A DNA stretch of 14,471 bases, taken from positions 1 through 14,471 of the forward strand of contig UQRR01000053.1 of assembly GCA_900543455.1 (NCBI GenBank), written 5' to 3'. Positions within the stretch are counted from its first letter, which is position 1; each line of letters begins with the position of its first letter. A program made the position numbers and the translations under genes. Below the pieces are notes generated by a model. That model was not told where the DNA came from, searched no databases, and saw only the letters and a list, made by a program, of their open reading frames with translations. This DNA comes from an uncultured Dialister sp. Lineage in GTDB: Bacteria; Bacillota; Negativicutes; Veillonellales; Dialisteraceae. Shown here in pieces: positions 1-6,391 of the stretch.

Positions 1-42
1 AAAAAAGGACTTTTGATTCGCAAAAATCGAAAGTCCTTTTTT
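1..42. terminator. Rho-independent terminator, probably bidirectional
   Basis: A 17-bp stem with one G-T wobble, starting with six A and ending with six T, closes on an 8-nt loop. The outer 13 bp (AAAAAAGGACTTT/AAAGTCCTTTTTT) are perfect. It has a U-tract on either strand, so it can end transcription of a gene left of the window and also of leftward transcripts. Confidence 0.85.
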
Positions 43-131
43 GTGTTCATGGAGCTATTATTTCACAGCCCCTTTTTGTGTAGGAATGCCGCTTTCGCTT
101 TCCTTTTCTTCTACGAACTGTCATATAAATA

Positions 132-140
132 TGCTATAAT
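132..140 (+). promoter_or_regulatory. Extended -10 promoter of prfC
   Basis: TGCTATAAT is a perfect TATAAT with the extended TGn motif. It lies 33 nt before the prfC ATG. No good -35 hexamer sits 16-18 nt upstream, which is tolerated for extended -10 promoters. The predicted start of transcription is near 147, giving a leader of about 25 nt. Confidence 0.65.
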
Positions 141-172
141 GAAGCGATGTATATTTTTGATTGAGGTGCAAT

Positions 173-1780
173 ATGACTGATTTAGAAGAAATCAAACGCC
201 GCCGGACGTTTGCGATCATTTCCCACCCGGATGCCGGCAAGACGACATTGACGGAAAAATTACTGCTTTACGGGGGCGCGATCCATCTCGCAGGCTCCGT
301 CAAGGCGAGGAAGACGGCGCGCTATGCGGTGTCTGACTGGATGGAAATCGAAAAACAGCGCGGGATCTCTGTCACGAGCTCGGTGCTGCAGTTCGACTAC
401 CAGGGCTGCCGCATCAATATCCTGGATACCCCGGGGCATGCGGACTTTTCGGAGGATACTTACCGCACGCTGATGGCCGTCGACTCGGCGGTCATGGTCA
501 TCGATGTGGCAAAGGGCGTCGAAGCGCAGACGAAGAAGCTCTTCAAGGTCTGCTCGGATCGCGGGATCCCGATCTTCACCTTCGTGAATAAGATCGACCA
601 TTTTGGTAAGAATCCGTTCGATCTGATGGCGGACATTGAAGATGTGCTTGGTATCCGCTCCTGCCCGATGAACTGGCCGATCGGGGTGAATGGCGACTAC
701 ACGGGCATCTATGACCGTGAGACGGAGATGTGCCATATCTTCATCAAGGATAATGCACATGGCGTGAAGAAGCTGGAAGTGATTTCCGGCAAGATCGATG
801 ACGAAGCCATCATTTCTCAGGTCGGACAGGACGTGCTCGATGCGCTCCGTGATGACTTGGAGCTTCTTGATGAAGCGGGCGATCCCTTCGATGCGGAAAA
901 AGTCGCCAAAGGGGAGCTGACACCGATGTTCTTCGGATCCGCTATGACGAATTTCGGCGTACAGCCATTTCTGGAGAAATACCTCGAGCTCGCGCCGCCG
1001 CCGGAAGCGAGAAAGACGCTCGAAGGTACCATCGAGCCGGAAAATCCGGCGTTCTCCGGTTTCATTTTCAAAATTCAGGCGAACATGGACCCGAAGCATC
1101 ATGACCGTGTCGCTTTCATGCGTATCTGCTCAGGCGTCTTCGAGAAAGGCATCACCGTCCTGCATCGTCAGAGCGGCAAGATGCTCCGCCTCTCCCAGCC
1201 GCAGCAGTTCCTCGCGACGGAGAGACAGACGGTCGAGAAAGCCTACCCGGGCGACATCATCGGCCTTTTCGATACCGGTGAGCTTGGTGTCGGCGATACC
1301 GTCTGCGAGAAGAAGCATCCGGTCACCTTTATTGATTTCCCGGTCTTCCCGCCGGAGCTCTTTGCCCGCCTGTCTCCGGAGAGCAGCATGAAGAGAAAGC
1401 AGTTCCTGAATGGTGTCTCCCAGCTCGCGCAGGAAGGGGCGATCCAGGTCTATAAGCAGCCGTATGTGATGGAGTCTTTCATCATCGGCGCTGTCGGCCA
1501 GCTGCAGTTCGAAGTCATGAAGTACCGTCTGGAAAATGAATATAATGTGCAGGTGAATCTGGAGCCCCTCTCTTACACCGCAGCCCGCTGGACGGAGGGC
1601 GATATCCCGCCGGAAGAGCTCATCGGCATCGATAATGCGATGGTCGTCTATGACCGCCGCGAGCGCCCTGTCTACCTCCTGCCAAATGCCTGGCAGGCCG
1701 GCTGGCTCGCTCAGAGAAATCCGAAAGTCACCTTCCTCGAAAGCCCGCCGCTCGGCGTAGCGATGCTGGAAGGAAATTAA
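173..1780 (+). CDS. prfC: Peptide chain release factor 3 (RF3)
   Basis: RF3 is a cytoplasmic translational GTPase that removes RF1/RF2 from the ribosome after peptide release. The 535-aa product is the usual length (E. coli about 529). Seen in the sequence: the P-loop HPDAGKTT at residues 18-25, switch II DTPGHADFSEDT at 85-96, and NKID at 139-142. The RF3-type C-terminal region follows, with motifs such as GAVGQLQFEVMKYRLENEY. The reading frame can be extended to a TTG at 161, but GAGGTG at 163-168 is the ribosome binding site and places the start at ATG 173. The gene stands alone, preceded by an extended -10 promoter. The nearest strong terminator is about 540 bp downstream, beyond repeats. 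Confusion with EF-G is unlikely because of the length and the RF3-specific C-terminus. Confidence 0.96.
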   Translation: MTDLEEIKRRRTFAIISHPDAGKTTLTEKLLLYGGAIHLAGSVKARKTARYAVSDWMEIEKQRGISVTSSVLQFDYQGCRINILDTPGHADFSEDTYRTLMAVDSAVMVIDVAKGVEAQTKKLFKVCSDRGIPIFTFVNKIDHFGKNPFDLMADIEDVLGIRSCPMNWPIGVNGDYTGIYDRETEMCHIFIKDNAHGVKKLEVISGKIDDEAIISQVGQDVLDALRDDLELLDEAGDPFDAEKVAKGELTPMFFGSAMTNFGVQPFLEKYLELAPPPEARKTLEGTIEPENPAFSGFIFKIQANMDPKHHDRVAFMRICSGVFEKGITVLHRQSGKMLRLSQPQQFLATERQTVEKAYPGDIIGLFDTGELGVGDTVCEKKHPVTFIDFPVFPPELFARLSPESSMKRKQFLNGVSQLAQEGAIQVYKQPYVMESFIIGAVGQLQFEVMKYRLENEYNVQVNLEPLSYTAARWTEGDIPPEELIGIDNAMVVYDRRERPVYLLPNAWQAGWLAQRNPKVTFLESPPLGVAMLEGN

Positions 1781-1829
1781 ATGAGGAATTAGGAATGAAT
1801 GTGGCGGCTTCGCCGCTGAGCAGGAATCG

Positions 1830-1884
1830 CCTTCCCCTCGAGGGGAAGGTGCCCCGAAGGGGCGGATAGGGCACTGGCGGTATG
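1830..1884 (+). repeat. Hairpin repeat, copy 1
   Basis: It starts with the perfect 20-nt palindrome CCTTCCCCTCGAGGGGAAGG, followed by GCCCC-GAA-GGGGC and a tail ending TGGCGGTATG. The same order (GGGGAAG, TGCC-GAAGG, AGGGGC, AGCGGTAT) recurs at 2013-2064, and inverted at 2115-2168, so this is a dispersed repeat family and not a terminator of prfC. Confidence 0.7.
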
Positions 1885-1972
1885 AAAGAGAGCGGGGGAA
1901 TGCGTCTCAAGTACGTCGTTTATGAGAGCACCCGAGCACCGCTCTGCGGTCCCCCTTCCCCATGCGGGGAAG

Positions 1973-2197
1973 GCTATTAAGTTAAGAAAATCGTTAGCTA
2001 CGTAACGTCTTGCTTTCCCCTTCGGGGGAAGTGCCGAAGGCAATAGGGGCATGCCAGCGGTATAGCGTTCTATGTTGAATAGTCCGACGCTATCGATATT
2101 CCAACACTTTCATGCAATACCGCTACGTAGCCCCCTCAGCCCTTCGGGCAGCTCCCCCGATGGGGAGCCAAGACGTTCTGCCGCTTAACTTAATAGC
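1973..2197. repeat. Inverted pair of the hairpin repeat
   Basis: Copies 2 (2013-2064, plus) and 3 (2115-2168, minus) face each other. They are bounded by the perfect 14-nt inverted repeat GCTATTAAGTTAAG (1973-1986) and CTTAACTTAATAGC (2184-2197). A second inner pair, AACGTCTTG/CAAGACGTT, lies near 2004 and 2170. The arrangement is a 225-bp imperfect palindrome. It could be an element with terminal inverted repeats or two head-to-head insertions. Confidence 0.65.
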
Positions 2198-2322
2198 ATT
2201 GCCCATGCGGGGAAAGCTTAGGCGGAGCGACGCTCCGCGTCGATTTTTGTAAACGGTGATGCCCGCATTCCGCGCGCTGGTCGCTATCCTTAGTCACCAG
2301 TCACCATTTCCTCTGATCAATG

Positions 2323-2351
2323 AAAACGTCCGCCGTCCGGCGGGCGTTTTT
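2323..2351 (+). terminator. Strong rho-independent terminator
   Basis: A 13-bp stem (one G-T wobble) with a 2-nt loop starts with AAAACG and ends with CGTTTTT. No gene lies directly upstream. It is most simply the original prfC terminator, now separated from the gene by inserted repeats (inference). Confidence 0.8.
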
Positions 2352-2387
2352 GCATGCATTTTTCATTTCAAATCTTTGCGGAGACTA

Positions 2388-2396
2388 TGGTATACT
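2388..2396 (+). promoter_or_regulatory. Extended -10 promoter upstream of the TadG-like gene
   Basis: TGGTATACT is an extended -10 with a near-consensus hexamer. It sits just after the terminator and 269 nt before the TadG-like start, so it would give a leader of about 260 nt containing a hairpin element and a heptamer array. No clear -35 is visible. Confidence 0.5.
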
Positions 2397-2501
2397 AAAT
2401 GCGAATATGGTTTTTCGTGGCTGGTGATGGGAATTGCGTTTCATAAATAACTGGCAGTTAAATTGACCATCCAATCAAGTGAGAAGTTTGAGGTGAAGGC
2501 T

Positions 2502-2651
2502 CAGCGCATAAAATATGGAAGCGGCGCGGAGTTTTATATAAATCATGAATAGACTGTTTTATAAAATGAGAGGTATTGGGGCGCTATATGAATTGTGCGC
2601 CCTTTCCTCCACTCCTCACTCCTCACTCCTAACTCCTCACTCCTAACTCAC
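2502..2651 (+). repeat. Degenerate hairpin element followed by CACTCCT heptamer array
   Basis: 2502-2537 resembles the GCGGCGC-ATAAAAATATRGAA-GCGCCGC element found elsewhere in the window, but the left arm is damaged (CAGCGC). A second hairpin, GGGCGC/GCGCCC, lies at 2579-2602. It is followed by six heptamers at 2610-2651: CACTCCT x3, AACTCCT, CACTCCT, AACTCAC. The array ends 3 bp before the ribosome binding site of the next gene, so it is probably transcribed in the leader. Confidence 0.65.
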
Positions 2652-2664
2652 ATGAGGTGATACT

Positions 2665-4185
2665 ATGACTTTTTTGAATCGACTGCTTTCCCGCATTAAG
2701 AATGAGCGCGGAGCGTACATGGTATTTTTTGCGATATTGATCCCGATCCTTTTCGGCTGTGCAGGGCTCGCGGTGGACCTCGGGAATGGCTTTGCCCGTC
2801 ACGCGCGCCTGCAGAAGGCGGCGGACGCGGCGGTGCTTGCCGCGTCGTATGTGTATGATGAGAAGAATTCGGCGGAGATGTATCGCGTCGCGGAGCAGTA
2901 TCTGCAAGCGAATCTGGATAATGAGGAGGATCGCGCGCTCTCTCTCGATGAGATCCGGAAGAAGTATGACATGAGACTTTATCCTCCGAGACATCCGAAG
3001 GATAGTACGAAGACGGAAGGGGTCTTGCTGACGCTGGATGCGACAGAAAAGATCGGGTCGAAGTTCATTGAGTTCGTAGGTATCAAAGACTTTTCAGTGG
3101 ATGTGCGTGCGACGACGAAGGTGATTTTGAAGAAAGAACCTATGGATAGTGGTGTCTTCGGCTATGCATTTATTTGCGGAGATAGGAGAAAAGCTTCCCA
3201 GTCGGGAGAAGTATGGGGGGAAGCTGAGAAAAGACCTCCGTTTACGCTACTCAATTATAAGCACAAAATTATTGGAAAAGTACACTCGAATGGCGCTTTT
3301 GGTATCAATGGCAAGTACGAAGAATTTTCCGGTTGGGTTGAGTCTGAAAATTTTACTACTTCTATTAATAATGATGCGGAATTGTGGAAGAGCCGTGGTG
3401 AAGCGGACTGGGCGCATCAGAATAATAAGCCTATGAGCGATTGGTATGTTCACGATCAGCTGATCAACGGAAAGTGGTACCACTATAATCGACTTGGCTA
3501 CTTTGATAAAACCGGTGCTGCTGCCGATGTAGTTGCACAGGATTGCTATTCTCCGTCGTTGGATATTTCCCTGTCTGAAAGCAATGCGAAGACGAAAGCA
3601 ATTTATGACTATGTGGAGGATATGCGTTTGCATCATAGCCAAGGAGAAGAGGGGATATTTGTAAAGACAGATGGGGTTTATGATCAGACCGTTAATAATG
3701 GATACAATAAATTTGAGGTATGGGGACAAAGATTTAAAACCATTATTGCGGATGGGGATATTTCCATTTACTCAAATATGATTCCGGCAGATCCTAAGCA
3801 GCCTATGGCTATCATTTCATTGCATGGAAATGTAATTCTTTGGGTTGATTCCCCTGTTAAGGCTGTAGTTTATGCGCCAAATGGAGAAATTAATTTCGAG
3901 GGGATTAAAACAAATGGTCAGACAGAATACAGCTTCGAGGGGAGTATGGTAGGGAAACGGATCACACTGAATGGTAAAGAGTCAGGGGTGGGGGATTATA
4001 TCACCTATAAATGGAATGATTTTAATTTTGGTACAGCTGATTTTGGCAAACCGAATAGCGGCTCCGGCAGCTCCGGCATGGGCGGAAGCGATAGCGGGAC
4101 GGAGAGCGTCTCCAGCGTGATCCTTCACAAGAACAAAGATGCCGATTATGAGGAGCCAAGTTCTCAAAACGAGCTCAGACCATAA
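2665..4185 (+). CDS. TadG-like surface/pilus-associated protein with beta-rich C-terminal region
   Basis: The 506-aa product begins with a TadG-type N-terminus. A short basic stretch precedes RGAYMVFFAILIPILFGCAG (residues 15-34), one membrane segment, then LAVDLG and the ARLQKAADAAVLAAS signature at 47-61. Such proteins are membrane-anchored components or substrates linked to Flp/Tad pilus assembly. Residues about 165-455 are a different, beta-rich region (GKVHSNGAFGINGK at 204-217), suggestive of a beta-helical or adhesin-like extracellular part (inference). A Gly/Ser linker at about 458-475 and a charged tail follow. The start is set by GAGGTG at 2654-2659. No other tad gene is in the window and a terminator follows at once, so it is an orphan, single-gene unit. 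The middle of the gene (about 3140-4040) is visibly more AT-rich than its start and its neighbours. The precise role is unknown. Confidence 0.75.
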   Translation: MTFLNRLLSRIKNERGAYMVFFAILIPILFGCAGLAVDLGNGFARHARLQKAADAAVLAASYVYDEKNSAEMYRVAEQYLQANLDNEEDRALSLDEIRKKYDMRLYPPRHPKDSTKTEGVLLTLDATEKIGSKFIEFVGIKDFSVDVRATTKVILKKEPMDSGVFGYAFICGDRRKASQSGEVWGEAEKRPPFTLLNYKHKIIGKVHSNGAFGINGKYEEFSGWVESENFTTSINNDAELWKSRGEADWAHQNNKPMSDWYVHDQLINGKWYHYNRLGYFDKTGAAADVVAQDCYSPSLDISLSESNAKTKAIYDYVEDMRLHHSQGEEGIFVKTDGVYDQTVNNGYNKFEVWGQRFKTIIADGDISIYSNMIPADPKQPMAIISLHGNVILWVDSPVKAVVYAPNGEINFEGIKTNGQTEYSFEGSMVGKRITLNGKESGVGDYITYKWNDFNFGTADFGKPNSGSGSSGMGGSDSGTESVSSVILHKNKDADYEEPSSQNELRP

Positions 4186-4217
4186 GCGCCTGCCTGTGAA
4201 GAGGGAAAGATAGGCAA

Positions 4218-4249
4218 AAGAGGGAAGCCTGACCGGCTCCCCTCTTTTT
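4218..4249 (+). terminator. Terminator of the TadG-like gene
   Basis: A 12-nt stem with one mismatch (AAGAGGGAAGCC/GGCTCCCCTCTT) and a 5-nt loop ends in a T-run, 33 bp after the stop codon. Confidence 0.85.
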
Positions 4250-4267
4250 GCGTGCTATTTGCTATGC

Positions 4268-4327
4268 ATCACGAAATTATATATAAAAGTGTGATAGAAA
4301 TCACGCTTATATATATAATTTCGTGAT
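4268..4327. repeat. 60-nt near-perfect hairpin with CRP-like core
   Basis: Two 28-nt arms (4268-4295 and 4300-4327) pair with one A-A mismatch and one G-T wobble around an AGAA loop. The outer part is ATCACGAAATTATATATA and the inner part reads TGTGATAGAAATCACG. The inner part matches the CRP half-sites TGTGA-N6-TCACA in 9 of 10 positions. The T-run that follows is separated from the stem by several bases, so a simple terminator is less likely. It could be an operator, an RNA hairpin or a small palindromic repeat. Confidence 0.75.
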
Positions 4328-4407
4328 TCTACGTTTTTTCCATACCATACTATCAGAATTTCCTTTAACGGGAAGGGCTCCCTGTTCTCCGCTATGCATA
4401 TAAGTCA

Positions 4408-4416
4408 TGGTATAAT
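4408..4416 (+). promoter_or_regulatory. Extended -10 promoter for the ppx-ppk1 operon
   Basis: TGGTATAAT, an extended -10 with a perfect hexamer, lies about 80 bp after the 60-nt palindrome and 417 bp before the ppx start. No other equally good promoter is visible nearer to ppx, so the operon may be read from here through a repeat-filled leader. Confidence 0.55.
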
Positions 4417-4433
4417 TATAAAGAGAAACTTTG

Positions 4434-4815
4434 CCCGCTGTTTACCTACTTTTTACGGGAGTGGGCTATCATTAAAAGGTATGCTTCTGCGTGTGACCTG
4501 TTTCATCGCGCACCAGCCCGGCACGCCCCGCGGGCTAACGCTGACGCTTCGCTTGAATGAGAAATGAAGGTGGCGGCTAGGGATTAGGGGGTGGGGATTA
4601 GGAGCAAGCGGTGATTGAAATAGCGCAATTGGTACACTGATCGTTCTGCAAGGAAGATCGAGGGCTACGCTCGAGATGACGGCGGCGCGAAGTGCTATCA
4701 AAACTCCGCGGTGCTTCATTATTTTCTGCGCCGCACCACCACTTTTCACTCCTCACTCCTAACTTTTACGTTTCATTTTTACGGATATATGGGATTACAA
4801 GATACCCGCTGTTTA
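4434..4815. repeat. Composite repeat bracketed by an 11-bp direct repeat
   Basis: CCCGCTGTTTA occurs at 4434-4444 and again at 4805-4815, directly before the ppx ribosome binding site. Between them lie, in order, several modules. The first is an inverted copy of the CAGCGTTAGCCCG module (about 4522-4548). Next are G-rich heptamers GCTAGGG, ATTAGGG, GGTGGGG, ATTAGGA (4576-4603). A fragment of the MITE-like element (about 4636-4680) follows, then an inverted hairpin element (arms 4708-4714 and 4728-4734). C-rich heptamers TCACTCC x2, TAACTTT (4746-4766) come last. No gene is evident. Confidence 0.6.
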
Positions 4816-4832
4816 TAAAAGGAGGGCCACTT

Positions 4833-6389
4833 ATGTCGGAACAAAAGCCGCTCATTTACGGTATCATTCACATCGGCTCGTCGAATCTGTCTCTTCGTAT
4901 CGTGGAGTACAAGAATGTCAATGAAGTCCGTGTCATCGAGTCCGTGAGGAAGGATACGAACTTTGGGGAAGAGGTTTTCAATCATAAGAATCTGTCTTTT
5001 GCCTCGATCCGGAAGCTCTGCCGGATGCTGAATGGCTTGAAGCAGCTGCTGTCGGATTATCAGGTGAAGGTGTATGCGGCATATGCGACGGCGGTTTTCC
5101 GTGAGGCGGATAACTGCCGCTCGATTCTGGATCTGATCCGTGTGAAGACGGGATTCAATGTGCAGGTCGTGGATATGCCGCAGGAGATTTATTTCAAGCA
5201 TTTCGGCCTTTCTTACCAGCTGAAGCAGTATAACCGCGCGGCGAATGAGCGTCTGGGGAAGAATTTCCTCTTTGTCGACATCACATCAGGATGCGTGGGG
5301 CTGACGGTGTGGGAGAAGGGCTCGCTCTGCTACCAGCACAATGTACATATCGGGACGCTGCGGCTTTTGGAGACGTTCACGACGAACCAGCGCGAGTCGC
5401 GCTATTTCCCGGAAGCGCTGGCGGAGTACATCCATGCGATCATGGAGCCGCTCTGGGTATCGATCAGAAAGTATGATATCGATACGGTCGTTCTCTCGGG
5501 CCGTGAGGCGAGGATCGTCGCGATGCTCTTGCACCATGACCTTGACCAGCGGGATATCGCCGAGGTGAAGCCTCAGGAATTCGGTAAGGTGTATGACGAG
5601 GTGGGAAAATTCTCCACTTCGATGATCATGCAGAAGTATCACATCAGTGAGGCGTGGGCGCTCACTGTCTCGCCGACGCTGCATATTTATCAGGAGATCC
5701 TGAATGCGATCCCTGTGAAGCATGTAGTCATGATGGGGATGACCTTCGTGCGCTCGGCATCGCTCTTCTATGGGGCGCAGAAGACGAATGATCCGGCGCT
5801 TGCGTACATGCGCGCGCAGAATCTGGAGCTGACGCGCTCGATCGCGGCAGACTATTACTATGAACCGGTGCATGCGAAGGCGATGGAGCTCTACAGCAAA
5901 GTGATCGTGCAGGCCTTTGACCGCGGAAATGGGCTCAATGACCGTGATGAATTCCTGCTTCGCATGGCGATCATCCTGTACCAGATCGGGAAGTATGTGA
6001 ATCTTTTGGGCTCGTCCATGCAGGCGTGGAATATGGTCCGAGGGACGGATATTTTCGGAATCTCCGACCGAGAGAAGGATATCGTGGCGTGCATCGTCTA
6101 CTATGATCACAAGGGGATCCCGAATGATGACGATGAGCCATTCCGCATCCTGTCGGATGAGTCGAAGATGACGGCGCTGAAGCTGATAGCCATCTTCCGT
6201 CTGGTCCGTGCGATGGATATGTCGAGGAAGCAGAAGCTGAAAGATCTTTCGGCCCATATCTCGGGGGATGCACTTGTTATCGAGTATGAATCGAGTGAGG
6301 ATACGGCCTTGGAGACATGGCTGTTCAATAAAGAAAAGACAATGTTTGAAACGGTATTTGGCATGGAAGCCAAATTGGAGCGGAGGTAA
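4833..6389 (+). CDS. ppx: Ppx/GppA-family phosphatase, divergent
   Basis: Ppx/GppA proteins are cytoplasmic ASKHA-fold enzymes that degrade polyphosphate from its ends or hydrolyse pppGpp. The 518-aa product shows the family frame: GIIHIGSSNLSLRIVE at 10-25, ATAVFREADN at 85-94, a candidate catalytic Glu at 118 (PQEIYFKHFG), LSGREARIV at 221-229, and a C-terminal HD-like region at about 335-518 with SDREKDIVACIVYYDHKG. Two motifs are degenerate. The phosphate-binding DIGGGS is DITSGC (149-154), and the HD-like LLHDIG is ILYQIG (380-385), losing both metal-binding residues. The start is ATG 4833, after AAGGAGG at 4819-4825; the frame is open further upstream but only through repeat DNA. ppk1 starts 2 bp after the stop, so the two are surely co-transcribed. 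The context supports polyphosphate turnover, but activity is uncertain. Confidence 0.85.
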   Translation: MSEQKPLIYGIIHIGSSNLSLRIVEYKNVNEVRVIESVRKDTNFGEEVFNHKNLSFASIRKLCRMLNGLKQLLSDYQVKVYAAYATAVFREADNCRSILDLIRVKTGFNVQVVDMPQEIYFKHFGLSYQLKQYNRAANERLGKNFLFVDITSGCVGLTVWEKGSLCYQHNVHIGTLRLLETFTTNQRESRYFPEALAEYIHAIMEPLWVSIRKYDIDTVVLSGREARIVAMLLHHDLDQRDIAEVKPQEFGKVYDEVGKFSTSMIMQKYHISEAWALTVSPTLHIYQEILNAIPVKHVVMMGMTFVRSASLFYGAQKTNDPALAYMRAQNLELTRSIAADYYYEPVHAKAMELYSKVIVQAFDRGNGLNDRDEFLLRMAIILYQIGKYVNLLGSSMQAWNMVRGTDIFGISDREKDIVACIVYYDHKGIPNDDDEPFRILSDESKMTALKLIAIFRLVRAMDMSRKQKLKDLSAHISGDALVIEYESSEDTALETWLFNKEKTMFETVFGMEAKLERR

Positions 6390-6391
6390 CT

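Larger units (their letters stand above)
1781..2664. other. Intergenic region rich in palindromic repeats, no convincing gene
   Basis: This stretch of about 880 bp has no ORF that resembles a protein. It contains purine-rich heptamer words just after prfC (TGAGGAA, TTAGGAA at 1782-1795). It also has small GC-rich hairpins at 1804-1816, 1830-1849, 1851-1863, 1954-1973, 2013-2031, 2151-2168 and 2222-2238. Two AGTCACC heptamers lie at 2292-2305. A strong terminator, an extended -10 promoter and a C-rich heptamer array then run up to the next gene. A 64-aa frame at 2256-2450 crosses the terminator and is not credible. Confidence 0.7.

Noticed and set aside
1728..2052. Minus-strand short proteins with PPLRGTFPSRG and SGHLPLEGKA
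   Set aside because: They are translations of the dispersed hairpin repeat and not genes.
2256..2450. A 64-aa plus-strand frame before the TadG-like gene
   Set aside because: It runs through a strong terminator and a promoter, lacks a ribosome binding site and resembles no protein.
2610..2651. A CRISPR array suggested by regularly spaced repeats
   Set aside because: The units are 7 nt with no spacers; it is a simple tandem array. No CRISPR array or cas gene is present in the window.
5286..6257. A 323-aa minus-strand frame opposite ppx, and similar antisense frames opposite prfC and the P1 peptidase
   Set aside because: These mirror the codon pattern of the real plus-strand genes and have no motif, ribosome binding site or promoter of their own.
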